DNA of 5,618 bases from Gammaproteobacteria bacterium (GTDB lineage Bacteria > Pseudomonadota > Gammaproteobacteria > Pseudomonadales > Oleiphilaceae): positions 1 to 5,618 of the forward strand of contig RFIV01000289.1 of the NCBI GenBank assembly GCA_003695085.1, written 5' to 3'. Positions 1 to 5,618 of the stretch are shown here, one piece after another. Every line of letters starts with the position of its first letter. Position 1 is the first letter of the stretch. A program made the translations under genes and the position numbers. The notes under the pieces are model-generated. The model did no database searches, was not told where the DNA came from, and was given only the letters and a program-made list of their open reading frames with translations.

Positions 1-730
1 CCCCGGGGGTTTCTGTGCGGCCAATAGTCAGTATAGATGGGTCTTGATGATCCTGACGAACTTGATGCCAGAGCGCATTGACGCAGGTCATCAGCGCCAC
101 GGCTTCGGACAGTTGATGACTGGGCAGGCCAGTGCGCTCGGCCAGCGTCTGCTGCTGGATTACGTCGAGCCCGAACCCGAGCACCGCGCTGGCCACATCC
201 AGCACCCGGTCGCCCGGGGCGGCGTATTCCCAGTCCAGCAGCGTCCAGCCGGCCTTGTGGATGATCAGGTTGCCCGGATGCCAGTCGTGGTGGCACAGGC
301 AGACAGAAGCCGGCGGGTGATAGTGGGTCAGCCAGTATTGGGCTTCTTCGGCCAGCGTGGACGGCAGGTGGTTGGCAGATCTCAGCAGCCGCTGAATCTG
401 GTCTCGCATGTCCAGCGGGGCAAGGCCTGCCGGCGGTGGCAGGGCATGGACGGCGTCGAGTGCCGAGGCCAGCCACGTCAGATCGGTTTGCGGGCCGGAG
501 GGTGGGGCGTGTCCTTCCACCCAGGCTGTCACCAACGTGTCCTCATCCCAATGCAGCACGCGGGGTGCCCAGGGGCAGCTCTGAATGTGGTCCAGCACTG
601 CACGCTCGCGCGCCCGGTCGATGCCCAGTGCGCCGGGGTTCGGGCAGTTTGTACGCAGGGCTACAGGCTGGCCGTGCCAGATTTGCCGTTCAGTTCGGTT
701 GGTCAGTCCGTGTGGAGAAAGTGTTGGCAT
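1..730 (-). CDS. thiK: Thiamine kinase-like phosphotransferase (APH/choline kinase fold), 3' end beyond the window
   Basis: This gene would phosphorylate thiamine to thiamine monophosphate in the cytoplasm with ATP, serving salvage of imported vitamin. Reading the minus strand from the ATG at 730 gives 243 codons without a stop, running off the left edge. The catalytic Brenner motif HxDxxxxN is present as HHDWHPGN (H147, D149, N154), followed by the metal-binding LLDWEY (D166). The N-terminal part holds GLTNR, a VALR strand and GIDRARERAVL, as expected for the nucleotide-binding lobe. E. coli ThiK is about 274 residues, so roughly the last 30 are missing. The ATG has no Shine-Dalgarno, and the frame stays open upstream with a kinase-like sequence, so the true start is uncertain. 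It lies 65 bases downstream of the ankyrin gene on the same strand. The substrate is inferred from the resemblance to ThiK and the thiBPQ neighbours; a choline or aminoglycoside kinase relative is the alternative. Confidence 0.8.
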   Translation of the reverse strand, partial: MPTLSPHGLTNRTERQIWHGQPVALRTNCPNPGALGIDRARERAVLDHIQSCPWAPRVLHWDEDTLVTAWVEGHAPPSGPQTDLTWLASALDAVHALPPPAGLAPLDMRDQIQRLLRSANHLPSTLAEEAQYWLTHYHPPASVCLCHHDWHPGNLIIHKAGWTLLDWEYAAPGDRVLDVASAVLGFGLDVIQQQTLAERTGLPSHQLSEAVALMTCVNALWHQVRQDHQDPSILTIGRTETPG

Positions 731-736
731 GGGGGC

Positions 737-742
737 AGTATA
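737..742 (-). promoter_or_regulatory. Possible -10 element close to the thiK ATG
   Basis: TATACT (5 of 6 match to TATAAT) lies on the minus strand, ending six bases before the ATG at 730. If used, transcription would begin at or next to the start codon and give an almost leaderless mRNA, which would fit the missing Shine-Dalgarno. No convincing -35 hexamer lies 16-18 bases upstream, and the bases also read as kinase-like codons, so this may be chance. Confidence 0.2.
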
Positions 743-785
743 GCGTTGAACAACCTCATCGCGTGACAGGCTTCTGATCTTGATG

Positions 786-807
786 GCGTCCGATATCAGG
801 GGGACGC
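786..807 (-). other. Hairpin spanning the stop codon of the ankyrin gene
   Basis: On the minus-strand RNA, GCGUCC (807-802) and GGACGC (791-786) pair perfectly over six bases, with a ten-base loop that contains the UGA stop of the ankyrin gene. No run of U follows, so it is not a normal intrinsic terminator. It could slow ribosomes or protect the 3' end, or it could be chance in GC-rich DNA. Confidence 0.3.
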
Positions 808-2556
808 TGACGAAGCCGGTTCCGCGGATGATGACTCCAGCAAATCCAGAAAGGCCTGGTGCTTTGTAGTCCGGGCCAGGTGTGCCGGAGTTTGGCCGAA
901 AATTGTCCGCGCCTTCCTGTCGGCACCATGTGCGAGCAGAATCTGGCCAACTTTGGGTCGGTTGTAGATGGCCGCAAAATGCAAGGGTGTGACCTTCTGA
1001 TTGTTTTCTGCGTTCACCTGCGCACCGGCGTCGATGAGCATCCGGGAAATATCTGCCTGCACGGCATCGCCACCGTGGCTGTACTTGTTGGCACTGACAT
1101 GCAGTGCTGACCAGCCGATGAGTCCCCGGGCGTTGACGTCGGCACCTGCCTTGAGCAGCAGTTTCACCGATTCGCGATCGCCTGCCTTGACTGCGTACAT
1201 GAGAGGTGTCCACCTGGCCGCCTCCGGCAGATTGGGATCTGCCCCATGCTTCAGAAAAGTTTCCGTGAGGCGTGCCAGTCCGCTACCAGCAGCAATGACG
1301 AGCGGTGTTGCAAGCTTGAGTGAACGCGCATTGACATCTGCACCCTGTTCAATCAGCAGTTCTGCTTGCCTGACCCGGTCTTCCTCCGATCCCCCGTAGT
1401 AGGACCCTGCCGTAACATGCAGCGCTGTCCAGCCCTGGGGTGTCGTAAGGTGCACATCCGCGCCGGCGTCGAGCAGTCTCCTCACTCGATCCGGACGACC
1501 GGAAATGACGGCCAGCATGAGCGGGGTGTACCCCTTTTCGTTGAGAAGGTCGACTGAAGCTCCGTGGCGAAGCAGTGTATCGGTCAGCTTGGGCAGCGCG
1601 GGGTCAAGCACCGCAATGTGCAGCGGTGTGTCCAGGGTGCTGTTCAGTGCATCGATATCTGCACCCGCCCGGATCAGCATGTCCGCTATTCTTGCCTTGT
1701 CACTATCAGTGCCCTCACCGGGCCCAGTGGCGCTCAGGTGAAGGGGTGTCGATCTGGAGTTGATCATGTCCGTGAGCCGGGCATCGGGATCAGCGCCTGC
1801 CTTCAGCAGGCTGTCCACCAGCTCCACGTTAGCGGTGGAGACAGCAACCATGAGCGCTGTCCAGCCGCTCCGGTCCTTGATATTGGTATCCGCGCCTGCT
1901 TCAATCAGGATGTGCGCCATCTCAGTGTTTTTGCGCCGTGCGGCAATGTTGAGCGCAGATTGCTTTTCAGAATTCGTTCGGTCAGGGTCGTAACCCGCTT
2001 CAAGGAGCGCCTTTAGACAGATCAGGCAATCGGATCGGACAGCCGTGATGGTCAGCGGATCCGGTCCGGTTTGCTTGATGAAACGGTTTTTGGTCGGTAT
2101 GGGGTACCAATAGAAGGTGTCCGAGGACAACAGTCGTTTCAGTGCGTCGATGTCTGCTGTGCGCAAAGCCTCGGTGGCTCGTTGGTAGGCAGCCTCGCCG
2201 CGTTTTGCGATATCGGCTGACCACGCTGACCAGGACGCGCCTCCCGGTGAGGTCTCGGCTGCCAGAGCCAGGTCTATGGGGGTGTCATTGTCCCTGTTTC
2301 GCTGAAAGGGATTGGCACCGTGCTCAAGCAGCAGGTTGGCCAGCTCTAAGTGTCCATACTCGACAGCCAGATGCAGTGCCGTGTCGGCGCGTGCATTCAG
2401 GGCCTGGTCGACCTGAATGCCCCGGTCCAGCTGGTCAGTGACCTCTTCTCGCGCATCGTGCTCAAGGGCATTCAGAAAAGCAGCCTTGTCCGGTGCATGG
2501 GCGCAGGCAGACAGGAGTGCGAACAGGCACAAAAGGGGCAGAATCCTTTTCATCAT
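796..2556 (-). CDS. Ankyrin-repeat lipoprotein with about 14-15 repeats
   Basis: The protein has 586 residues from the ATG at 2556. It opens with MMKRI, a hydrophobic stretch and the lipobox LLSAC (Cys18), so it should be lipid-anchored in the periplasm. The residue after the cysteine is Ala, which in enterobacteria favours the outer membrane. A degenerate repeat (about 25-58) is followed by ankyrin units starting near 59, 92, 167, 200, 233, 270, 310, 344, 377, 417, 450, 483, 523 and 556, with TPLHLA and LLxAGADxN signatures. Residues 102-166 break the pattern. The tail ends in a short Ser/Ala/Pro stretch. A start at 2556, with GGA nine bases upstream, is preferred; 2553 and 2565 are also possible. 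A longer reading from a TTG at 2616 would bury the signal peptide and begin inside the -35 box. Ankyrin repeats usually bind proteins; the partner is unknown. No specific gene name can be assigned. Confidence 0.9.
   Translation of the reverse strand: MMKRILPLLCLFALLSACAHAPDKAAFLNALEHDAREEVTDQLDRGIQVDQALNARADTALHLAVEYGHLELANLLLEHGANPFQRNRDNDTPIDLALAAETSPGGASWSAWSADIAKRGEAAYQRATEALRTADIDALKRLLSSDTFYWYPIPTKNRFIKQTGPDPLTITAVRSDCLICLKALLEAGYDPDRTNSEKQSALNIAARRKNTEMAHILIEAGADTNIKDRSGWTALMVAVSTANVELVDSLLKAGADPDARLTDMINSRSTPLHLSATGPGEGTDSDKARIADMLIRAGADIDALNSTLDTPLHIAVLDPALPKLTDTLLRHGASVDLLNEKGYTPLMLAVISGRPDRVRRLLDAGADVHLTTPQGWTALHVTAGSYYGGSEEDRVRQAELLIEQGADVNARSLKLATPLVIAAGSGLARLTETFLKHGADPNLPEAARWTPLMYAVKAGDRESVKLLLKAGADVNARGLIGWSALHVSANKYSHGGDAVQADISRMLIDAGAQVNAENNQKVTPLHFAAIYNRPKVGQILLAHGADRKARTIFGQTPAHLARTTKHQAFLDLLESSSAEPASSASP
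892..1860 (-). repeat. Three tandem three-repeat ankyrin units (about 106-111 residues each)
   Basis: Within the lipoprotein, counted from the 2556 start, residues 233-343, 344-449 and 450-555 align as three units of three ankyrin repeats. The repeat lengths are 37/40/34, 33/40/33 and 33/40/33. The middle repeat is always 40 residues and carries a seven-residue Gly- and Asp-containing insertion before a helix ending in LI and an AGA/QGA turn. Positions correspond to 1860-1528, 1527-1210 and 1209-892. Identity between units is modest, so the duplication is old. Confidence 0.75.
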
Positions 2557-2586
2557 CGCGGTCATTCCATGACTGAGTGTAGGGTC

Positions 2587-2616
2587 ATTGTCGTTGTTGC
2601 CGAGCCGTGATGTCAA
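2587..2616 (-). promoter_or_regulatory. Sigma70-like promoter of the ankyrin lipoprotein gene
   Basis: On the minus strand a consensus -35 TTGACA (2616-2611) is followed after 18 bases by GACAAT (2592-2587), a 4 of 6 match to the -10 consensus. Transcription would start near 2580, about 24 bases before the chosen ATG at 2556. This supports the shorter coding sequence with the lipoprotein signal at its N-terminus. Confidence 0.5.
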
Positions 2617-2670
2617 ATGTGGTCCCGGTCATTGATAGCCCAAGCCTGTACCTTTGACACGACTGGGCGT

Positions 2671-2676
2671 TAGAAT
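2671..2676 (+). promoter_or_regulatory. Probable -10 element of the thiBPQ operon
   Basis: TAGAAT (5 of 6 match) lies seven bases before 2683, so the transcript would begin right at the foot of the TPP aptamer, the usual arrangement. The only good -35 hexamer nearby, TTGACA at 2654-2659, is just 11 bases away. That is too close for normal spacing, so the -35 contact is unclear or replaced by an activator or another element. Confidence 0.4.
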
Positions 2677-2682
2677 GACAAC

Positions 2683-2765
2683 TTCTCGCCGGGGTGCCCG
2701 CCTGTGCGGTGCTGAGAAACACCCGTCGAACCTGATCCGGCTAATACCGGCGAAGGGAGCGAGCC
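2683..2765 (+). promoter_or_regulatory. TPP riboswitch aptamer (THI-box)
   Basis: This RNA element binds thiamine pyrophosphate and lowers expression of the thiamine transporter when the cofactor is plentiful. Stems visible in the sequence are P1 CTCGC (2685-2689) with GCGAG (2759-2763), P2 GGGTG (2692-2696) with CACCC (2720-2724), P3 CCGC (2698-2701) with GCGG (2706-2709), and P5 CCGG (2737-2740) with CCGG (2747-2750). The pyrimidine-binding CTGAGA core (2712-2717) and the pyrophosphate-side ACCTGAT and CGAAGGGA (2751-2758) segments match the family consensus. P3 is a minimal stem with a four-base loop, with no P3a extension. The aptamer ends 45 bases before the thiB start codon. Confidence 0.96.
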
Positions 2766-2803
2766 TGCCTGCTTCGACCCCTCGCCTCCGTTTTCTGAGG
2801 GAG
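2756..2803 (+). promoter_or_regulatory. Riboswitch expression platform and thiB ribosome binding site
   Basis: The thiB Shine-Dalgarno GAGGGAG (2797-2803) lies six bases before the ATG. CCCTC (2779-2783) can pair with GAGGG (2797-2801) and hide it. The same CCCTC region overlaps CTCG-C-CTCC (2781-2789), which can instead pair with GGAGCGAG (2756-2763), the 3' arm of the aptamer P1. The two pairings exclude each other: with TPP bound P1 forms, the anti-SD is free and translation is blocked; without TPP the anti-SD is captured and translation proceeds. Only four U residues follow at 2791-2794, so translational control is preferred over termination. Pairings were found by eye. Confidence 0.65.
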
Positions 2804-2809
2804 ATTGCC

Positions 2810-3790
2810 ATGAAAACCATTTCAACGCTGGCCTTGAGTGCTGTACTGGCCACCGCTGCCCAAGCTGAAACCCTGCGTGTGTACACCTACGAGTCCTTTG
2901 TCTCCGAGTGGGGCCCCGGTCCGGAAATCGAAAAGCGTTTCGAGGCGCAGTGCCAGTGTGATCTGGAATTCGTGGGGCTGCAGGATGGCGTAGCGCTGCT
3001 TAACCGTCTGAAGCTGGAAGGTGCGCAAAGTGATGCGGACGTGATTCTGGGCATTGACGACGCGCTGGTGGCCGAGGCAGAAAAACTGGGCCTGTTCGCG
3101 CCCCACGGTCTGGACCTGTCCGGGCTGGACCTGCCGGTGGATTGGCAGGACAGGTATTTTGTGCCCTATGACTACGGTTATTTTGCCTTTATCTACAATA
3201 CGGAAAAGCTGGCTGAACCGCCGAAGAGCCTCAAGGCGCTGGTCGAAAATCCGGACCTGAAGGTCATTTATCAGGATCCGCGCACGTCCACGCCCGGCCA
3301 GGGGCTGATGCTGTGGCTCAACACAGTTTACGGGCCTGAGGCCGATCGGGCCTGGAAAGCACTTGCGGGCCACACGGTCACCATTACCCCGGGCTGGAGC
3401 GAAGCCTACAATCTGTTTCTGGAAGGGCAGGGCGACATGGTGCTGAGCTATACCACATCGCCGGCCTATCACATGACCTATGACAACACCGACAAATACC
3501 GGGCAGCCGTGTTTGAAGAGGGGCATTACACCCAGATCGAGGTGCTGGGCCGGCTGGCCCATGCGCGCCATCCCGAGGCGGCCAACGACTTCCTGAAGTT
3601 CATGATCAGTCCTGCGGCACAGGATGTGCTGGCCGGTACCAACTGGATGTACCCGGTTCGTGCCGATGCCAAGCGCCCGGAAGCGTTCGAAAAGCTGCCC
3701 AAGGTGAAAGCCTTGCATTTCAAGCCGGAAGAAGTGGCCGCCAAGCGCAAGGAATGGATTGCCACCTGGCGGGCGGCGGTCAGCCAGTAA
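2810..3790 (+). CDS. thiB: Thiamine ABC transporter, periplasmic thiamine-binding protein
   Basis: ThiB (TbpA) captures thiamine and its phosphates in the periplasm and delivers them to ThiP. The ATG at 2810 follows a strong GAGGGAG site at six bases and opens a signal peptide of 19 residues, with probable cleavage after AQA before Glu20. The mature start LRVYTYESF and the following WGPGPEIEKRFEA are typical of the family. Further family blocks are QDGVALLNRL (58-67), ADVILGID (76-83), VPYDYGYFAF (118-127), VIYQDPRTSTPG (152-163), GWSEAYNLFL (195-204), VLSYTTSPAYH (211-221) and NWMYPV (278-283). The aromatic residues in these blocks form the thiamine pocket in the known E. coli structure. A CQC pair at 48-50 matches the paired cysteines I recall in E. 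coli TbpA. At 326 residues it is full length. An upstream in-frame extension to 2654 was rejected because it crosses the riboswitch. Confidence 0.97.
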   Translation: MKTISTLALSAVLATAAQAETLRVYTYESFVSEWGPGPEIEKRFEAQCQCDLEFVGLQDGVALLNRLKLEGAQSDADVILGIDDALVAEAEKLGLFAPHGLDLSGLDLPVDWQDRYFVPYDYGYFAFIYNTEKLAEPPKSLKALVENPDLKVIYQDPRTSTPGQGLMLWLNTVYGPEADRAWKALAGHTVTITPGWSEAYNLFLEGQGDMVLSYTTSPAYHMTYDNTDKYRAAVFEEGHYTQIEVLGRLAHARHPEAANDFLKFMISPAAQDVLAGTNWMYPVRADAKRPEAFEKLPKVKALHFKPEEVAAKRKEWIATWRAAVSQ

Positions 3791-3796
3791 GCCTGA

Positions 3797-5338
3797 GTGA
3801 ATCTGGCTGTGCAGCAGGCGGACATACCGGAAGCATCACCCGCAAGGGAGCGGGCCGGGTGGATTCGATTCGCGGCCGCCTTGCCGATGTGGACGGTGGC
3901 CGGGGGCTTGGTGGGGCTGGCGCTGTATCTGCCTTGGGGTGGTGACTGGCTGCGTATTCTGGATGGCTGGTTGCTCCAGGTGCTGGCCTTCTCGGTGTCT
4001 CAGGCCCTGCTGTCTGCCGGGCTGTCGCTGTTGCTGGCGGTGCCTTGTGCCCTGTCGCTGGCGGCACAGCCCTTTCGCGGGGCGTCTCTCGTGGCGACCC
4101 TGCTCAATCTGGCTTTCATCATGCCCGTGCTGGCGGTGGCGCTGGGTGTGGCCCTGCTGTTCGGCCCCGGTGGCTGGCTTGAACGTGAGGGCGGCGCCTA
4201 TGGCTGGACCGGCATCCTCGTGGCCCATGTGCTGCTGAATCTGCCATTTGCGGTGCGCGTCTTCTGGTGGCGGTTGGCGCAGATACCACCTCATCATGCC
4301 CGGTTGGCACAGCTCATGGGGTTGACGCCTTGGGCGTGCTGGCGCTGGATCCGGCTGCCTCCGCTGTGGGCCGCTGCACGCAGCCTCTTCGTGCTGATCA
4401 CGTTGCTGTGTTTCAGCAGCTTTACCGTGATTCTGGTGCTCGGTGGCGGACCGAAATTCACCAATCTGGAAGTGGCCATCTATCAGGCCCTGAGGCTGGA
4501 CTTTGACCTGCAGGCGGCCGGTATCATGGCGCTGATCCATGCGGCGCTGGCCAGCGGCCTCATCCTGGTGGCCGGTCGCATGCAGACACTGGCAGGGGAG
4601 CAGGCACCGCCGGTCACCCTGCACGCTAAGTGGCCCCGAGCGCATCAGTGGCTGACGCTGGGACTGCTGACGTTAGCCCTGCTGATGCCACATGCTGCCC
4701 TGCTCGAGCGGGCGCTGCGTGCAGACTGGGTGATACCGGCACGATTGAGCGAGGCACTGATGACCAGCCTGAGCATTGCTGTCACAAGTGCCTTGCTGGC
4801 GGTATCGGTTGCCGTGGCGCGGGCATTGCGGCGGGCTGAAGGCGGACGGCTGGCAGATTACGGCCTGCTGGGGCTGCCGGTGATGGTGCTGGCCACGGGC
4901 TGGTATCTGCTGGCCCTGAAAACCGGTTGGGTGCGGCAAGCCGGCTGGCCGCTGGTGGTGCTGTTCAATGCACTGATGGCGCTGCCTCTGATCTTTCAGC
5001 CTTTGCGCAACCGTCTGGAAGCCGTGTATCAGCGTGACCAGCGAACTGTGCAGCTGCTGGGACTCACGCGCTGGGCCACCATTCGCTGGATCTACGGCCC
5101 GCAGCTCTGGCCGGTGCTGCGCTGGGCGCTGGGGATGGCGGCGGTACTGAGTCTGGGCGATCTGGGGATCGCAGCACTGGTCGGCAGTACGGATTTTGTG
5201 ACACTGCCGCTGCTGATCTATCAGGCCATGGGCAGCTACCGGATGGCCACGGCGGCGCAGATCATGCTCATCCTGCTGACACTGTGTGCCGTGACGCTCT
5301 GGCTGGCAGAACGCAGGGGGATGCATGCTGCACGTTAA
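3797..5338 (+). CDS. thiP: Thiamine ABC transporter, membrane permease
   Basis: ThiP forms the inner-membrane channel that passes thiamine from ThiB into the cytoplasm, driven by ThiQ. The 513-residue protein is a fused permease: two halves each carry several hydrophobic segments and a cytoplasmic EAA-type loop for docking the ATPase. The first loop is near 166-190 (HARLAQLMGLTPWACWRWI), the second near 412-435 (RDQRTVQLLGLTRWATIRWI). LGGGPKFTNLEVAIYQAL (215-232) and LSLGDLGIAALVG (451-463) are strong ThiP family blocks. E. coli ThiP is 536 residues, so length is normal. The start is a GTG six bases after the thiB stop with no clear Shine-Dalgarno, so translation is probably coupled to thiB. 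The next in-frame ATG (3887) would cut into the first membrane region. The 3' end overlaps thiQ by 14 bases. Confidence 0.95.
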   Translation: MNLAVQQADIPEASPARERAGWIRFAAALPMWTVAGGLVGLALYLPWGGDWLRILDGWLLQVLAFSVSQALLSAGLSLLLAVPCALSLAAQPFRGASLVATLLNLAFIMPVLAVALGVALLFGPGGWLEREGGAYGWTGILVAHVLLNLPFAVRVFWWRLAQIPPHHARLAQLMGLTPWACWRWIRLPPLWAAARSLFVLITLLCFSSFTVILVLGGGPKFTNLEVAIYQALRLDFDLQAAGIMALIHAALASGLILVAGRMQTLAGEQAPPVTLHAKWPRAHQWLTLGLLTLALLMPHAALLERALRADWVIPARLSEALMTSLSIAVTSALLAVSVAVARALRRAEGGRLADYGLLGLPVMVLATGWYLLALKTGWVRQAGWPLVVLFNALMALPLIFQPLRNRLEAVYQRDQRTVQLLGLTRWATIRWIYGPQLWPVLRWALGMAAVLSLGDLGIAALVGSTDFVTLPLLIYQAMGSYRMATAAQIMLILLTLCAVTLWLAERRGMHAAR

Positions 5339-5618
5339 AGCTTTGCAAATACGGCAGGCCGGTCTGAGCTGGCGCTGGACGTTCGCACTGGCGCCGGGTG
5401 ACCTGCTGGTGATTCACGGCCCCAGTGGGGCAGGTAAGACCACCCTGCTGGAAACACTGGCCGGCCTGCGACCCGCAGCGGGTGGTAGGATTGGCTGGCA
5501 GGGGCGAGACGTGAGCCATCTCCCCCCTGCGCAACGGCCCTTTGCGCTCCTGTGCCAGTCCGGCAACCTGTTTGATCACCTGTCCGCATGGCGCAACCTC
5601 GCTTTCGGCCTGTCAGCG
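5325..5618 (+). CDS. thiQ: Thiamine ABC transporter, ATP-binding protein (N-terminal part, cut by the window edge)
   Basis: ThiQ hydrolyses ATP on the cytoplasmic side to power thiamine import through ThiP. The 98 codons present contain the Walker A motif GPSGAGKT (32-39) and a Q-loop at LLCQSGNLFDHLS (Gln78), followed by the start of the helical domain. ABC signature, Walker B and H-loop would lie beyond the right edge; family members are about 230 residues, so a little over half is missing. The ATG at 5325 is preferred because AGGGGG (5315-5320) lies four bases upstream. The nearby ATG at 5321 is in the thiP frame and stops at 5338. The 14-base overlap with thiP implies coupled translation within thiBPQ. 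The order thiB-thiP-thiQ and the PPAQRP segment before the Q-loop, like PPSRRP in E. coli ThiQ as I recall it, support the specific name. Confidence 0.95.
   Translation, partial: MLHVKALQIRQAGLSWRWTFALAPGDLLVIHGPSGAGKTTLLETLAGLRPAAGGRIGWQGRDVSHLPPAQRPFALLCQSGNLFDHLSAWRNLAFGLSA

Noticed and set aside
44..766. Plus-strand open frame of 240 codons across the kinase region
   Set aside because: The minus strand over the same bases encodes an intact kinase with the Brenner and DWE motifs; the plus-strand translation shows no recognisable domain and is a shadow of GC-rich coding DNA.
2557..2616. N-terminal extension of the ankyrin protein from a TTG at 2616
   Set aside because: The TTG is part of a consensus -35 box, and the extension would put 20 polar residues before the lipoprotein signal peptide.
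2756..2794. Intrinsic terminator after the riboswitch
   Set aside because: A GC-rich stem followed by four T is present, but the stem forms only when P1 is open (no TPP), which would give the wrong response, and the T-run is short.
2654..2809. N-terminal extension of thiB by 52 codons
   Set aside because: It would translate through the TPP aptamer and bury the signal peptide; the ATG at 2810 has a strong ribosome binding site and a clean signal sequence.
2822..3718. Minus-strand open frame of 298 codons opposite thiB
   Set aside because: thiB is unmistakable on the plus strand over its full length; the opposite frame has no family signature.
3836..4645. Minus-strand open frame of 269 codons opposite thiP
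   Set aside because: Its translation is extremely rich in Gln, Arg, His and Pro, as expected from the antisense of a Leu-rich membrane protein.

Overview
The window reads as a thiamine (vitamin B1) uptake and salvage locus from a GC-rich Gram-negative bacterium, most likely a gammaproteobacterium. That assignment is inferred from gene content (ThiBPQ transporter, ThiK-type kinase, an outer-membrane-type lipoprotein) and from the close match of the proteins to enterobacterial ThiB and ThiP motifs as I remember them. No species marker is present.

Layout. Minus strand, left part: a thiamine kinase-like gene (thiK, 730 down to beyond base 1, 3' end missing), preceded on the same strand by a large ankyrin-repeat lipoprotein gene (2556 to 796). 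Bases 2557-2809 form a divergent control region. It holds a sigma70-like promoter for the lipoprotein on the minus strand. On the plus strand it holds a -10 element, a complete TPP (THI-box) riboswitch and an expression platform that can hide the ribosome binding site. Plus strand, right part: thiB (periplasmic thiamine-binding protein), thiP (two-domain membrane permease) and thiQ (ATPase, cut by the right edge), packed 6 bases apart and then overlapping by 14 bases, so clearly one operon.

How it fits together. ThiBPQ imports thiamine (and, in known systems, its phosphates) at the cost of ATP, under feedback from intracellular TPP sensed by the riboswitch. The kinase on the other strand would phosphorylate imported thiamine to thiamine monophosphate. 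The ankyrin lipoprotein between them has no known place in thiamine metabolism. It carries an unusual higher-order pattern in which three-repeat units recur three times with every middle repeat lengthened to 40 residues. It is the least explained gene here.

No RNA gene, CRISPR array, insertion sequence or clear intrinsic terminator was seen. There is no gene-free stretch longer than about 250 bases.
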